From Terriglobia bacterium (lineage in GTDB: Bacteria; Acidobacteriota; Terriglobia; Acidiferrales; UBA7541), in NCBI GenBank assembly GCA_020073375.1, contig JAIQFG010000003.1:47810-111809 (forward strand): DNA of 64,000 nucleotides, read 5' to 3'. The notes under the pieces were generated by a model that saw only the letters and a program-made list of their open reading frames with translations, did not search any database and had not been told where the DNA came from. Positions 1 to 9,180 of this stretch are shown here, piece after piece; position 1 is the stretch's first letter; each line of letters begins with the position of its first letter. The translations under genes were made by a program, and so were the position numbers.

Positions 1-696
1 GTTGGGCTTGACCTTGTCGTGCAGTTCGCGGATGGCCGCGATGATGTGTTTGATCTGGTCGTGACCGAACTGCAGCGCTTCGGCGACCTGGTCTTCGCTT
101 ACTTCCACCGCGCCCGCCTCGATCATGACGATGGCCTGTTCGGTGGCCACCACAATAATGTTCAGCAAACTTGTTTTCTGCGCGGCCACGGTCGGGTTGG
201 CAACCAGTTTTCCCTCAACAAGGCCCACGCGCACAGCCGCCACCGGCGTGGTGAACGGCAGGTCGGAAATAAACGCCGCCGCCGACGCACCGGTGATGCC
301 GATCATGTCCGGATCGTTTTCACTGTCGGCCGAAAGCACCATCGCCACGATCTGCGTCTCGTTGCGCCAGGCTTCCGGGAACAACGGGCGCAGCGGGCGG
401 TCGATCATGCGCGAGGTCAGAATTTCGCGCTCCGAGGGGCGCCCTTCGCGCTTGAAAAAACCGCCGGGAATTTTTCCAGCCGAATACGTGTATTCGCGGT
501 AGTCCACGGTGAGGGGAAGAAAATCGCGGTCGTTCGCCTTGCTATCCATGCACGCCGTCACCAGCACGACGGTATCTCCGTAGCGCGCCAAAACCGACCC
601 GTTGGCCTGCTTGGCGATTTTTCCGGTCTCCAGAGTCAGCGTTCGTCCGCCGACCTCGACCGTTACGATGTGGGGAGCTGGAGCTGCTTGCGACAT
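1..696 (-). CDS. pnp: Polyribonucleotide nucleotidyltransferase (PNPase), N-terminal part
   Basis: The 232 residues seen start MSQAAPAPHIVTVEVGGRTL and continue with the first RNase PH-like domain of PNPase (ANGSVLARYGDTVVLVTA, DRDFLPLTVDYREY, GGFFKREGRPSEREILTSR, RPLRPLFPE). The frame runs off the left edge, so only about a third of the usual ~700 residues is present. PNPase is the phosphate-dependent 3'-5' exoribonuclease of the degradosome. The ATG is chosen because AGGAAG lies just upstream and the family N-terminus starts here. It follows rpsO on the same strand with a terminator hairpin between them, the classical rpsO-pnp order. Identification is firm. Confidence 0.97.
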   Translation of the reverse strand, partial: MSQAAPAPHIVTVEVGGRTLTLETGKIAKQANGSVLARYGDTVVLVTACMDSKANDRDFLPLTVDYREYTYSAGKIPGGFFKREGRPSEREILTSRMIDRPLRPLFPEAWRNETQIVAMVLSADSENDPDMIGITGASAAAFISDLPFTTPVAAVRVGLVEGKLVANPTVAAQKTSLLNIIVVATEQAIVMIEAGAVEVSEDQVAEALQFGHDQIKHIIAAIRELHDKVKPN

Positions 697-838
697 ATCC
701 TGTCTTCCTTTCGCTTTTCCGCCGCGTCCCGAACCATCGGGATTCGCGCGCGCGGAAAGAACTTACGAGTGCGGGAGAAAAATTTCCCGTTTTGTGTGGA
801 AGAGAATTGCCGCGAGAGGAAGGCTGGAAACGTCCTGC

Positions 839-876
839 AAAAAAAGCGGCCGGGCCGGATGGCCCAAAAGCCGCCT
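839..876 (-). terminator. Intrinsic terminator between rpsO and pnp
   Basis: Read on the minus strand, an outer GCGGC/GCCGC stem and an inner GGGCC-ATCC-GGCCC stem are followed by seven T residues. The position after rpsO and before pnp matches the known partial rpsO terminator of other bacteria, which lets part of the transcription continue into pnp. Confidence 0.75.
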
Positions 877-947
877 AGAAAGCTCCAGAACTCCGCGAAG
901 GCTCGGAGATGCCGTTGCCGCGAAAACCGCCCGCGCCTGCAGGGCGG

Positions 948-1235
948 TTACTTGCGCAAACTGAGGCGCTCGACAATATCCCGATACCGATCCGGGTCCC
1001 GGCGGTTGAGATAGTCCAGCAGACGCCGGCGCTTGTTGACCATCATGATCAAGCCGCGCCGCGACGCATGGTCCTTCAGGTGCGACTTCAGATGAGTGGT
1101 CAAATAGTTGATGCGCTCGCTGAGCAGCGCGATCTGAACTTCCGGCGAGCCTGTATCCTTCACATGCGCCCGATACTGCTCGATCAACATTGACTTGGCT
1201 TCTCTCAAATCGCCCTCTCCGCCGAACCCCATCAT
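948..1235 (-). CDS. rpsO: 30S ribosomal protein S15
   Basis: The protein carries the S15 signature: [19 protein letters not shown], then the [19 protein letters not shown] helices and the [20 protein letters not shown] tail. S15 binds the central domain of 16S rRNA early in 30S assembly. The start is uncertain. The ATG used gives 95 residues, with GAGAG three bases upstream. An in-frame TTG at 1208 lies behind a much better GGAGAGG with 5-base spacing and gives 86 residues, close to the usual 88-89. The TTG may be the true start. It lies upstream of pnp, as usual. Confidence 0.96.
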   Translation of the reverse strand: MMGFGGEGDLREAKSMLIEQYRAHVKDTGSPEVQIALLSERINYLTTHLKSHLKDHASRRGLIMMVNKRRRLLDYLNRRDPDRYRDIVERLSLRK

Positions 1236-1272
1236 TTTCTCTCTCGTTTCGTCTTCTCTTCGACCTTAGGAG

Positions 1273-1300
1273 ACTATCACACGCCCCCGCCCACATGCAA
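1273..1300 (-). promoter_or_regulatory. Candidate promoter of rpsO-pnp
   Basis: On the minus strand TTGCAT and GATAGT are separated by 16 bases, ending about 40 bases before the rpsO start. The match to the sigma-70 consensus is moderate. It is placed by eye only. Confidence 0.4.
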
Positions 1301-1315
1301 AATGTTTATGCCGAC

Positions 1316-1388
1316 GTAGGACAGGCTTCAGCCTGTTTGCTCTTAGTGCGCGCACAAATCGAACCCGAAAGGCTGAAGCCTGTCCTAC
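1316..1388. repeat. GTAG-headed paired palindrome (REP-like), stem family A
   Basis: Begins GTAGGACAGGCTTCAGCCTG and ends with AGGCTGAAGCCTGTCCTAC, about 30 bases apart. Each arm is itself a short palindrome (CAGGCTTCAGCCTG) with GTAG at the outer end. It lies between rpsO and folE, five bases from the folE stop codon. The same arms recur at 17542, 23879 and 27551. Confidence 0.85.
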
Positions 1389-1393
1389 TCAAT

Positions 1394-2023
1394 TCACTTC
1401 GCGCGAATCAAGGAAAGAAATTCCTCGCGCGTCTGCGCATTCTCCCGGAACGCGCCCAGCATGGCGCTGGTCACCGCCTGCGAGTTCTGCTTTTCCACGC
1501 CGCGCATCACCATGCACATGTGCCGCGCCTCGATCACCACCGCCACGCCCAGCGGGTTGATCTTCTGCTGAATGGCGCCCGCGATCTGATTGGTCAGCCG
1601 CTCCTGAATCTGCAAGCGCCGCGCGAACATGTTCACCAGCCGCGGAATTTTGGAAAGGCCCACCACTTTCTTGTCCGGGATGTAGGCCACATGGCACTTC
1701 CCGAAAAACGGCAGCATGTGGTGCTCGCACATGCTGTAGACCTCGATGTCCTTCACCAGCACCATCTGGTCGTAGCAGACGCTGAACATCGCTCCGTTCA
1801 GCACTTTTTCCTGGTCCTGCTGGTAGCCGCTGGTCAGGAACCGCAGCGCCTTCTCAAAGCGCTCGGGAGTGCGCCGCAACCCGTCGCGGTCCGGGTCTTC
1901 GCCGATCATTTTCAGGATGCGCCGCATCAGATCCGCGATGGTTTCAGACCCTTCCGGTGTTCCGGGTTCGGTCAGTTCCAGATCTTCGATCTGCTTCATT
2001 TGTGCCGCCGTCTTTTCGGTCAT
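1394..2023 (-). CDS. folE: GTP cyclohydrolase I
   Basis: The 209 residues match FolE type I, which turns GTP into 7,8-dihydroneopterin triphosphate. Zinc ligands are visible as Cys99 and His102 in [10 protein letters not shown] and Cys170 in [10 protein letters not shown]. The conserved [22 protein letters not shown] and TRGVEK-like (RGVEKQNSQ) segments are present. Its ATG overlaps the stop of the upstream pterin synthase gene in an ATGA, so translation is probably coupled. With the two PTPS genes it makes a three-gene pterin operon, leading either to tetrahydrobiopterin-like cofactors or to deazapurines. Confidence 0.97.
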   Translation of the reverse strand: MTEKTAAQMKQIEDLELTEPGTPEGSETIADLMRRILKMIGEDPDRDGLRRTPERFEKALRFLTSGYQQDQEKVLNGAMFSVCYDQMVLVKDIEVYSMCEHHMLPFFGKCHVAYIPDKKVVGLSKIPRLVNMFARRLQIQERLTNQIAGAIQQKINPLGVAVVIEARHMCMVMRGVEKQNSQAVTSAMLGAFRENAQTREEFLSLIRAK

Positions 2024-2445
2024 TGGAGGCTCCCGTGGTTCTCACCCAGGTATTCAAAACTGTTCCGGCCGGTTTCTTCCAGCAGCACGCGCTCCAGTTT
2101 CGCCGCCGGGAAAGCGCGCAAGCGGTTAAAAATCTCAATGCACAGATTTTCCGTGGTCGGCACGCGCTCGCGAAATTCGGCCATCTCTTCATTCAGATAT
2201 TTATGATCGAACGGCTCGATTACTTCGCGGCCGACAAACGCGTCCAGTTCGGTCAGATTCGCGATCATGCCCGTCGCGGGATCGGTGGGCCCGGAAACGG
2301 CCACTTCCACCACGTAGTTGTGCCCGTGCCCGTACGGGTTGTTGCATTTCCCGTAGACGCGCTGGTTCTCCGCGTCATCCAGCTGCGCACTGTGCAGCCG
2401 GTGCGAGGCGCAAAACGCGTACCGCCGAGTCAGATGAATCTTCAT
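2020..2445 (-). CDS. 6-pyruvoyl-tetrahydropterin synthase family protein, copy 1
   Basis: A 141-residue PTPS/QueD-fold protein. Zinc ligands are His15 (CASHRL), His40 and His42 (YGHGHNY). Cys34 in [13 protein letters not shown] is the expected catalytic thiol. This GKCNNPxGHGHNY form resembles animal PTPS more than E. coli QueD, which has KCGRLHGHSF. The substrate should be dihydroneopterin triphosphate from the next gene, folE. The start is the ATG that overlaps the previous gene's TGA, and its own TGA overlaps the folE ATG. BH4-type pterin synthesis or queuosine precursor synthesis cannot be separated by sight. Confidence 0.88.
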   Translation of the reverse strand: MKIHLTRRYAFCASHRLHSAQLDDAENQRVYGKCNNPYGHGHNYVVEVAVSGPTDPATGMIANLTELDAFVGREVIEPFDHKYLNEEMAEFRERVPTTENLCIEIFNRLRAFPAAKLERVLLEETGRNSFEYLGENHGSLQ

Positions 2446-2897
2446 TGGCCCGCTCCCGCCGTTTTGCCGCTCCCGTTGCCGGCGGCGTTGCCTTCGCCGT
2501 AGCAATCCACAAACAAGTCCGGCGTCTCGTACAGCCGCACGCGATGTAGTCTCCCGCGCGTGATTTTTGTTTCCAGCAGCCGCCAGATCACAGCCGCGAT
2601 GTTTTCGCACGTCGGAATCTGCCCCGCCAGTTCCGGCACTTCATAGTTCAGGAAGCGATGGTCCATCCGGTCGCTCACTTCGCGCTCCAGAATGTCCTTG
2701 AGTTCCTTCAGGTCCAGGACCATCCCCGTCGCCGGATCCGGCTCGCCCGCCACGGTTACTTCCAGAACGTAATTGTGCCCATGCCCGTGCGGGTTATTGC
2801 ATTTTCCAAAGACGCGCCTGTTCTCCTCCGCCGAAAACGCCGGATTGTGATACAGATGCGACGCCGAAAACTCGATTTTGCGTGTCAGATAGACCAT
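2442..2897 (-). CDS. 6-pyruvoyl-tetrahydropterin synthase family protein, copy 2
   Basis: A paralogue of the next gene: about 151 residues with His14 (SASHLYH), Cys33, His39 and His41 in GKCNNPHGHGHNY. A Gly/Ala-rich tail follows the usual C-terminus ([18 protein letters not shown]). The ATG giving MVYLTRKIEFSASHL fits the family start; a second ATG 14 codons upstream (MQFFSF) has no better ribosome site. It is first of three genes linked by 4-base ATGA overlaps (PTPS2-PTPS1-folE). The two copies may act as a heteromeric pair or on different substrates. Confidence 0.85.
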   Translation of the reverse strand: MVYLTRKIEFSASHLYHNPAFSAEENRRVFGKCNNPHGHGHNYVLEVTVAGEPDPATGMVLDLKELKDILEREVSDRMDHRFLNYEVPELAGQIPTCENIAAVIWRLLETKITRGRLHRVRLYETPDLFVDCYGEGNAAGNGSGKTAGAGQ

Positions 2898-2981
2898 GTA
2901 GCGATTCAACAGGATTTCAGTGAACGAAAAGAATTGCACCGGCTACAAACTGTGATCCAGCGCGATTTCACCAGTCACCAG

Positions 2982-3998
2982 TCACAACTCACGAATCACG
3001 GGCACCTTCCGCCCCTTCCACGCAACGCTCCCCTGCATATAGAGCCGCTCCGAGGCCAACAGCGCCGCTACGTACATCGCCACCGCAGGCATATAGTATA
3101 TGGCAAAGACCGCCGGAAACCGGTTTCGTCGCAATTTCGCCGCATAGGCCGCGTGCCGCCCAACCAGCAGCACCAACCCAGCCGCACCGAAGATTAGATG
3201 CAATGGCGTCAGCAGAAGTAGCAGAAAAGGTATCCACGGCACGATCGATCGCACTTCCCGCCCCACGGCTCGCGTTGATCCGCACATCAAGGGGTACAGA
3301 TTCTTCGTCCACCCTTCCCACATCGCGCCAAACGTTCGGTACATCCTCACGCGCATGATCCCGTGGCCCGAGGCAAAATGCAGCCGCACGCCCGCTTGCT
3401 TGGCCAGTTGCGCGAGCGCCACATCCTCGAGCACTTCGCCCGCCACGGCCCTGTGCCCGCCAATACGCTCGTAGTCCGCGCGCCGGATCATCAGGTATTG
3501 CCCGCTGGCCGCCGCCGCGGGCGATTCTGGATCGTTCACGGCATCGTACGAAAACTTTTGCGCCAGGCGCACGTACACAAACGGAATCAGCGCGCGCTCC
3601 CACCAGGTCCGCGTTTCCTGCTCGGGCGAGTAAGACACCAGGCCCGCGCCGCTCTCCGCCGCATCGGCCAGCGCCCGCGCCGCCGATCCCGGAAGGTGTA
3701 CTCCATCCGCGTCCGTAAAGAGCAGCCATTCGCCCGTCGCCTCAGCCGCGCCCAGGGACACCGCGTAGTTCTTCCCCACCCACCCGGACGGAATTTCCTT
3801 CGTCTCCAGGACGCGCAACCGCGCTATGCGTGCGGAAAGTTTTTGGAGCGCGGCGCCCGTGCCGTCGGTCGACTGATCGTTGATGACAAAAATCTCGCCA
3901 ATCTCCGCCTGCGCCGCGAGCGATTCCACTGCGCCGGCAATGGTCGCCTCTTCGTTGCGCGCCGGCACAATCGCGGAAATTGTCGTGATGGGAGTCAT
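2982..3998 (-). CDS. Family 2 glycosyltransferase with C-terminal membrane segments
   Basis: The N-terminal half is a GT-A domain: ISAIVPARNEEATI, VINDQSTDGTG, the LLFTDADGVH metal-binding DxD, GQYLMIRRADYERIGGH and EDVALAQLAKQAG. The C-terminal half has two to three hydrophobic helices (IPFLLLLLTPLHLIFGAAG; AVFAIYYMPAVAMYVAALLA). This is the layout of the carotenoid/hopanoid-associated GT2 enzymes that act at the inner membrane. The sugar and acceptor cannot be read. I start at MTPITTISAIV because the upstream in-frame ATG lies inside the adjacent repeat. Neighbours give no pathway. Confidence 0.82.
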   Translation of the reverse strand: MTPITTISAIVPARNEEATIAGAVESLAAQAEIGEIFVINDQSTDGTGAALQKLSARIARLRVLETKEIPSGWVGKNYAVSLGAAEATGEWLLFTDADGVHLPGSAARALADAAESGAGLVSYSPEQETRTWWERALIPFVYVRLAQKFSYDAVNDPESPAAAASGQYLMIRRADYERIGGHRAVAGEVLEDVALAQLAKQAGVRLHFASGHGIMRVRMYRTFGAMWEGWTKNLYPLMCGSTRAVGREVRSIVPWIPFLLLLLTPLHLIFGAAGLVLLVGRHAAYAAKLRRNRFPAVFAIYYMPAVAMYVAALLASERLYMQGSVAWKGRKVPVIREL

Positions 3999-4006
3999 GG
4001 GGTTTA

Positions 4007-4107
4007 GTAGCACAGCCACTCTTGGCTGTGTGATTTTGGCAATCGTAAACGGACCGGCGAGTCAGGTGAAGCCTGCAAACCCGCACAGCCAAGAGTGGCT
4101 GTGCTAC
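4007..4107. repeat. GTAG-headed paired palindrome, stem family B
   Basis: Starts GTAGCACAGCCACTCTTGGC and ends with its reverse complement GCCAAGAGTGGCTGTGCTAC, about 60 bases apart. Closely related copies lie at 9068 and 38293. It lies between the divergently transcribed glycosyltransferase and redoxin genes. Confidence 0.87.
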
Positions 4108-4173
4108 TTAAACCAAATCGCCTCGCACGAACCCCGCCGAAGCGGGTATTATATAGTCGTTGGAGCGAAAACC

Positions 4174-4692
4174 TTGAAACATAAGATCCTGGGCCCGATC
4201 GGCCTGTGCATCGCTGCATTCCTGATCATCGCTTTCTTCTTCCCCAGCTACCGCCAGGGCGAAGCCAGCCTTGCAGGCCGCAAAGCCAAGGATTTCCAGA
4301 TGCAGATTCCGGGCGCGTCGCACCTCTCCGACCTGCGCGGTAAAGTCGTCATCCTGAATTTCTGGGCCTCCTGGTGCCCGCCATGCCTGGAAGAAACGCA
4401 GTCGCTGAACCAGCTCCAGCAGGCCATCGGCCCCAAAGGCGGCGTCGTCCTGGGCATCAGCGTCGATGACGATAACGAAGCCTACAAGAAATTCCTCGTC
4501 GATAATCACGTCATCTTCCCCACCTACGATGACACGACCAAGAAAACCGCCACCGATTACGGCACCTCCATGTTCCCGGAAACCTATTTCATCGACCGTG
4601 AAGGCCGCCTGGCGCGCAAAGTAGTGGGCCCCCAGGATTGGCAATCCCCCGAGATCATGCAGTCCATTGAAGTCCTGCTGAAACGGAATTAG
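4174..4692 (+). CDS. TlpA/ResA-like membrane-anchored thiol-disulfide oxidoreductase
   Basis: 172 residues: an N-terminal signal anchor (LGPIGLCIAAFLIIAFFF) followed by a thioredoxin fold with Cys68 and Cys71 in NFWASWCPPCLEE, a VVLGISVDDD strand and the cis-proline loop TSMFPETYFID. Such proteins face the periplasm and reduce disulfides, for example in cytochrome c maturation. There is no ATG or GTG at a sensible place. The TTG used follows GGAG with 8-base spacing and lies right before the anchor. No cytochrome gene adjoins it. Confidence 0.88.
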   Translation: MKHKILGPIGLCIAAFLIIAFFFPSYRQGEASLAGRKAKDFQMQIPGASHLSDLRGKVVILNFWASWCPPCLEETQSLNQLQQAIGPKGGVVLGISVDDDNEAYKKFLVDNHVIFPTYDDTTKKTATDYGTSMFPETYFIDREGRLARKVVGPQDWQSPEIMQSIEVLLKRN

Positions 4693-4733
4693 AAGCCTTT
4701 TCGCCAATCGATGTTGATTTTGTAGAGGCGATT

Positions 4734-4766
4734 CTGTCCCGCCCGCCGAAATTGGGCGGGGGACAG
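4734..4766. repeat. Intergenic hairpin after the redoxin gene
   Basis: CTGTCCCGCCC pairs with GGGCGGGGGACAG around a short AT-rich loop. There is no T tract, so it is at best a weak terminator or mRNA-end stabiliser. Confidence 0.5.
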
Positions 4767-4854
4767 AGTGGGCACTGTCCCGGAACCCGGGCGCATCGAC
4801 ATAGCCCAGGTTGACCGTTTTCAAGAATCTTGGAATTCAACTCAAGGAGACCTA

Positions 4855-5256
4855 ATGTCCGCCGTAAAACTGGAAGACGCCCGCCGCATCATCGCCGCCG
4901 CCGAGAAAAAATCCAAGGAAATCGGCCAGCCCATGAACATCGCCGTAGCCGACGAAGGCGGCAACATCGTGGCCCACGTGCGCATGGACGGCGCGTGGCT
5001 TGGCAGCATCGATATCTCCATGAAGAAGGCCTACACCTCGCGCGCCTTCGACATCGCCACAAAAGATCTGGCGGCACATTCGCAGTCCGGCGGACAGTTT
5101 TTCGGAATTCACGCCTCCAACGACGGAAAGATCATGATTTTCGCCGGAGGCATACCTCTGAAAAAGGATGGAAAAGTGGTTGGCGCGATTGGCGTCAGCG
5201 GTGGATCAGGCGATCAGGACCATGCGGTCGCCGAGGCAGGCGCCGCCGCGTATTAG
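4855..5256 (+). CDS. GlcG/HbpS-family (haem-degrading-fold) protein
   Basis: 133 residues with the DUF336/PF03928-type pattern: MNIAVADEGGNIVAHVRMDGAWLG, SIDISMKKAYTS, GGIPLKKDGKVVGAIGVSGG and a DHAVAEAGAAA C-terminal helix. Members include the haem-binding HbpS of Streptomyces and GlcG; most have no proven function. The ATG is well supported by AAGGAGA six bases upstream. It is a stand-alone gene with a hairpin after it. The role here is open. Confidence 0.85.
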   Translation: MSAVKLEDARRIIAAAEKKSKEIGQPMNIAVADEGGNIVAHVRMDGAWLGSIDISMKKAYTSRAFDIATKDLAAHSQSGGQFFGIHASNDGKIMIFAGGIPLKKDGKVVGAIGVSGGSGDQDHAVAEAGAAAY

Positions 5257-5287
5257 TTGCACTTCTTCTCGAAGAGCGCGATCAAAG

Positions 5288-5318
5288 GCCCCGCCCTTGC
5301 GCGATAGCAGGACGGGGC
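5288..5318. terminator. GC-rich hairpin between convergent genes
   Basis: GCCCCGCCC and GGACGGGGC form a stem around a 13-base loop between the GlcG-like gene and the convergent Met-rich gene. No T run follows on either strand, so termination is only suggested. Confidence 0.4.
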
Positions 5319-5360
5319 GCTCAATCACTAGAACTCTTGCAATTCCGCGGATCGCTTGGA

Positions 5361-5858
5361 CTAGCCGCCCGTCGATGGCTGAACATTCCCATTCGCTCCC
5401 GGGCAATTCGGGTTCGCGTTGCCGGGCTTCATCTGCATCATTTTCCCCTGCTGCGTCATGCGGCTGTGCATCTGTTCCAGCAAGGCCTGATGTTCCGCCA
5501 GCTTGGACTTCAGCGCTGCCGGGTTCTTCTCAGCCTGAATGGCCTTCATGCTCTCCATCAGCTTGCTCATGAGCGTGGTCATTTCCTGGTGGTGGGTAGC
5601 CATCTGGCTCATCATCATGGGCATATCGCCGCCCATCATGCCCTGGCCTTGTCCCATCATTCCTTGATTTCCGCCCATCATGCCCTGCCCCTGGCCCATC
5701 ATTCCCTGGCCCTGCCCCATCATGCCCTGATTCTGCTGGCAGGGAGCGGTCTGCCCCTGCTGCGCCTTGTCGGGTGATGCCTGCTGAGGCAGCGCCCTGA
5801 TCCCGAAGGCCAATAATGCCGGCACCAATAAAGCGCCGGTGAGAATTTTGGTTTTCAT
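5361..5858 (-). CDS. Met/Gly-rich exported protein downstream of the copper ATPase
   Basis: 165 residues. A signal peptide (KILTGALLVPALLAFGIRAL) is followed by tandem GMMGQGQ/GMMGGNQ repeats (roughly residues 45-80), then MPMMMSQMATHHQEM and a helical part rich in Met, Lys and Gln. Met-rich plus His motifs of this kind occur in periplasmic copper-binding proteins. With csoR and copA upstream on the same strand, copper or silver binding is a fair inference, not shown. The start has a strong AGGAGGG. About 210 bases of gap after copA leave room for its own promoter. Confidence 0.82.
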   Translation of the reverse strand: MKTKILTGALLVPALLAFGIRALPQQASPDKAQQGQTAPCQQNQGMMGQGQGMMGQGQGMMGGNQGMMGQGQGMMGGDMPMMMSQMATHHQEMTTLMSKLMESMKAIQAEKNPAALKSKLAEHQALLEQMHSRMTQQGKMMQMKPGNANPNCPGANGNVQPSTGG

Positions 5859-6069
5859 GGTAACCCTCCTGCTTTGCTTCCCTTGTTGCGCCACACGAAA
5901 TACCCAGCCGTTCCGGTTGTCGGGTCCGAGATTTATTCGCACGGGCCCAAAATCATTGTCGCAAAGCGCATAGGTTGGCTCTGTGCCCGGTGTCACCCAG
6001 GGTTGTGATCTCCGACACGCGGGGATTTCCAAGGCACGAAGAGAGAAGTGAGGGTAGCAAGAAGGTCGA

Positions 6070-8634
6070 TCAGAGCCGCACGCGCCGCAGTCGCAGCGCA
6101 TTGCTAATCACCGACACCGAACTGAAACTCATCGCCGCCGCCGCGATCATCGGGCTGAGCAGCAAGCCGAAGAACGGATACAAAATTCCCGCCGCGACCG
6201 GCACTCCAATCGAGTTGTAAACGAACGCGAAAAACAGGTTCTGCTTGATGTTGCTCATGGTCGCGCGGCTCAGCGCGCGGGCGCGGACAATGCCGTTCAA
6301 ATCGCCCTTCACGAGCGTGACGCCCGCGCTTTCCATGGCCACGTCCGTGCCCGTGCCCATGGCGATGCCCACTTGCGCCTGGGCCAGAGCCGGAGCGTCG
6401 TTGATGCCGTCGCCGGCCATAGCGACGAACCGGCCCTCGCCCTGCAGTTTTTTCACGATGGCGGCTTTGTCTTGCGGCAGCACGTCGGCGATCACTTCGT
6501 CGATGCGCAGATTCGCGGCCACGGCTTGCGCGGTTGTGCGGCTGTCGCCGGTCAGCATCAGGATGCGGATGCCGTCTTCATGCAGCCGCCGGATCGCGTC
6601 GGGCGTTGAGGCCTTGACCGGATCGGCTACGCCGAGCAGCCCGCCGATTTTTTTCTCGATCGCCACATAAATCACCGTCTGGCCCTGCGCGCGAAGCGAT
6701 TCCGCTTTCGCCGCCAGCGGACCCGGGTCGACGTGCAGCTCTTCCAGCAATTTTTGATTCCCCAGAGCGACCGGCGAGCCTTCCATAACCCCGCGAACGC
6801 CGCGTCCGGTCAGCGATTCAAACGCTTCCACCGAAGAAATCCGCACATCCCGCTCTTCCGCTCCCTTGACGATGGCCGCCGCCAGCGGATGCTCGCTGCC
6901 GCGCTCCAGGCTCGCGGCAATGCGCAGCAGTTTCTTCGCATCCATGCCCGCGGCCGGCTCGATGGAAACCAGTTTCGGTTTGCCCTCGGTCAGCGTGCCG
7001 GTTTTATCGACGACGAGCGTATCCACCTTGCGCAGCAGTTCGATGGCTTCGGCATTTTTGAACAGCACGCCCATCGTCGCGCCCTTCCCCGTGGCCACCA
7101 GGATGGACATGGGCGTCGCCAGTCCCAGCGCGCACGGGCAGGCAATGATCAGCACCGCGACGGCGTTGACGGTGGCATGCGCCATGCGCGGCGCCGGACC
7201 CCAAGCCGCCCACACGGCAAACGTCAGCACGGAAATCCCAACCACAATGGGCACAAAATAACCGGCCACCACGTCGGCAAGTTTCTGAATCGGCGCGCGG
7301 CTGCGCTGCGCCTCTCCCACCATCCGCACGATCTGCGCCAGCAGGGTTTCCGAGCCCACGCGCTCGGCGCGCATCAACAGCGAGCCCGTGCCGTTCACCG
7401 TCGCGCCGGTCACGCGCGAATCTTTCGATTTCTCGACGGGAATCGCTTCCCCGCTGATCATCGATTCGTCCACGCTGCTTGAGCCTTCGAGAACCACGCC
7501 ATCCACGGGAATTTTTTCGCCCGGACGCACGCGCAGGCGGTCGCCGGGCTTTACGGTTTCCAGGGGCGCGTCCACTTCCGAGCCGTCCTCGCGGACTAGC
7601 CGCGCCGTCCTCGGCGCAAGCCCCAGCAGCGCCTTGATCGCCGCGCCGGTCCGGCTGCGCGCGCGCAATTCCATCACCTGCCCGAGCAGCACCAGCGTCG
7701 TGATCGCCGCCGCCGATTCAAAATACACGTCCACATCGCCGTACAGGCCGCGGAACGACGCCGGAAAAATTCCTGGAGCGGCAAAGGCCACTACGCTGTA
7801 CCCGTACGCGACTCCCACGCCCAGGCCGATCAGCGTGAACATGTTCAAATTCCGCGTGATGAGCGACCGCACGCCTCGCACAAAAAAAGGAAATCCCGCC
7901 CACAGCACTACCGGCGTCGCCAGCACGAATTCAATGAATTGCAGATCCCTTGGCGAAGCCCCGCGCAGCAGGCCCGCAAGGCCAGGGATGACTCCGGCCA
8001 TGGCGATCCCCAGCACGGGAATCGTCAGCCCCACGCTGATCCAGAACCGCCGCGTCATGTCCGCTAGTTCTGGATTTTTTTCTTCGGCGGCCGAAACGGT
8101 TCGGGGCTCAAGCGCCATCCCGCAGATCGGGCAAGCCCCCGGCGCATCCCGCACGATCTCCGGATGCATGGGGCACGTGTACTCCGTCTTGGTCGCCGGT
8201 AACGCCGCGACCGCGGGTTCCAGAGCCATCCCGCATTTCGGGCAGTCTCCCGGCCCCTGCTGGCGAACTTCCGGATCCATTGGGCAGGTGTATTCGTTTT
8301 GTTGGGCTTTGGCGCGCGGCTGGGCTTGTGCGGGAACCGCAAGTGCAGAAGCTGGTGCGGGATGACTGTGGCCCGGCGTCGCAGCCGGAGCAATCCCCAC
8401 CAGAGCGGAAGGCGCGGGCGCGATTTGCAAGGGCTTCGCGGACATCGGATCATTTCCCGCCAATTGCCCGGGCGCGAAGTACTTCGCGGGATCCGCCTTG
8501 AATTTTTCCTTGCAGCCCGGGCAGCAGAAATAAAACGTTTTTCCGCCGTGCTCGTGCGTCGCTTTCGCGCGCGCCGGGTCCACCGACATTCCGCAGACGG
8601 GATCTTTTTCGAGGTGTCCGGTTTGCGTACTCAC
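6070..8634 (-). CDS. copA: Copper-translocating P-type ATPase with YHS and two heavy-metal-binding domains
   Basis: 854 residues. The N-terminus has a YHS domain ([20 protein letters not shown], residues ~10-55) and two YTCPMxPE zinc/heavy-metal-binding domains (~115-140 and ~151-177) instead of the usual HMA domains. The P1B core shows the CPC transport motif (Cys499, Cys501), the phosphorylated Asp543 in [24 protein letters not shown] and [15 protein letters not shown] indicates Cu(I)/Ag(I) export. It starts with GTG behind GAGGTAAGAAG and lies 6 bases after csoR, so the two are one operon. Confidence 0.96.
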   Translation of the reverse strand: MSTQTGHLEKDPVCGMSVDPARAKATHEHGGKTFYFCCPGCKEKFKADPAKYFAPGQLAGNDPMSAKPLQIAPAPSALVGIAPAATPGHSHPAPASALAVPAQAQPRAKAQQNEYTCPMDPEVRQQGPGDCPKCGMALEPAVAALPATKTEYTCPMHPEIVRDAPGACPICGMALEPRTVSAAEEKNPELADMTRRFWISVGLTIPVLGIAMAGVIPGLAGLLRGASPRDLQFIEFVLATPVVLWAGFPFFVRGVRSLITRNLNMFTLIGLGVGVAYGYSVVAFAAPGIFPASFRGLYGDVDVYFESAAAITTLVLLGQVMELRARSRTGAAIKALLGLAPRTARLVREDGSEVDAPLETVKPGDRLRVRPGEKIPVDGVVLEGSSSVDESMISGEAIPVEKSKDSRVTGATVNGTGSLLMRAERVGSETLLAQIVRMVGEAQRSRAPIQKLADVVAGYFVPIVVGISVLTFAVWAAWGPAPRMAHATVNAVAVLIIACPCALGLATPMSILVATGKGATMGVLFKNAEAIELLRKVDTLVVDKTGTLTEGKPKLVSIEPAAGMDAKKLLRIAASLERGSEHPLAAAIVKGAEERDVRISSVEAFESLTGRGVRGVMEGSPVALGNQKLLEELHVDPGPLAAKAESLRAQGQTVIYVAIEKKIGGLLGVADPVKASTPDAIRRLHEDGIRILMLTGDSRTTAQAVAANLRIDEVIADVLPQDKAAIVKKLQGEGRFVAMAGDGINDAPALAQAQVGIAMGTGTDVAMESAGVTLVKGDLNGIVRARALSRATMSNIKQNLFFAFVYNSIGVPVAAGILYPFFGLLLSPMIAAAAMSFSSVSVISNALRLRRVRL

Positions 8635-8640
8635 GTCTTC

Positions 8641-9000
8641 TTACCTCGACTGCAGTTGCATCAGGTCCAGCAACTCGTCGTACATGGCTTCGGCGCGGCC
8701 CGGCGCGGCGCTGCGTATGGCGTCGGCGGCGCAGTGGCGCAGGTGATTCTTCATCAGCGCGCGCCCAACCGAACGCAGCGCTTCCTGCACGGAGGAAATC
8801 TGCACCAGAATGTCGGCGCAGTAGCGGTCCTCATCCACCAGGCGCTGCAGTCCGCGCACCTGGCCTTCGATGCGCCGCAGCCGCTTCAGATTGGAGGATT
8901 TGATTTCCGGATCGACTTCCAGAGCCTTGCGGTTTTTTTCGCGCGCCCCGCAGCCGCAGGCGGCCGCTTGCGCGCGCGTATTCCTTTTCTGAATAGCCAT
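8641..9000 (-). CDS. csoR: CsoR-family copper-sensing repressor
   Basis: 119 residues of the DUF156 family. The four-helix core carries the Cu(I) fingerprint Cys61 (RYCADIL), His86 and Cys90 (KNHLRHC), as in CsoR. It should bind DNA without copper and release it when Cu(I) binds, controlling itself and the adjacent copA. The ATG has GGGAGAG upstream. It has an unusual N-terminal extension containing CGCG, which could be an extra metal site. An operator should lie within about 60 bases upstream, but I could not define it. Confidence 0.93.
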   Translation of the reverse strand: MAIQKRNTRAQAAACGCGAREKNRKALEVDPEIKSSNLKRLRRIEGQVRGLQRLVDEDRYCADILVQISSVQEALRSVGRALMKNHLRHCAADAIRSAAPGRAEAMYDELLDLMQLQSR

Positions 9001-9067
9001 CGTCTCTCCCCGCCAGGAGTCACTACGCCCGCAGCCTAACATACCCCCCGCCCCTATGTAAAGCCAA

Positions 9068-9168
9068 GTCGCACAGCCACGTCTGGCTGTGTGATTTTGT
9101 GATCCAATCCCCATCGCCCAATCTATCTCAATCGCAAAACCCCACACAGCCTGGAGTGGCTGTGCTAC
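9068..9168. repeat. GTAG/GTCG-headed paired palindrome, stem family B
   Basis: GTCGCACAGCCACGTCTGGC at the left and CTGGAGTGGCTGTGCTAC at the right, a diverged copy of the element at 4007. It lies between csoR and the small gene at 9196. Confidence 0.75.
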
Positions 9169-9180
9169 TCATTCTCCCGC

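Noticed and set aside
5620..5720. CRISPR-like short repeats
   Set aside because: The repeats are in frame within the Met-rich protein (GMMGQGQ units), without unique spacers. No CRISPR array or cas gene was seen in the window.
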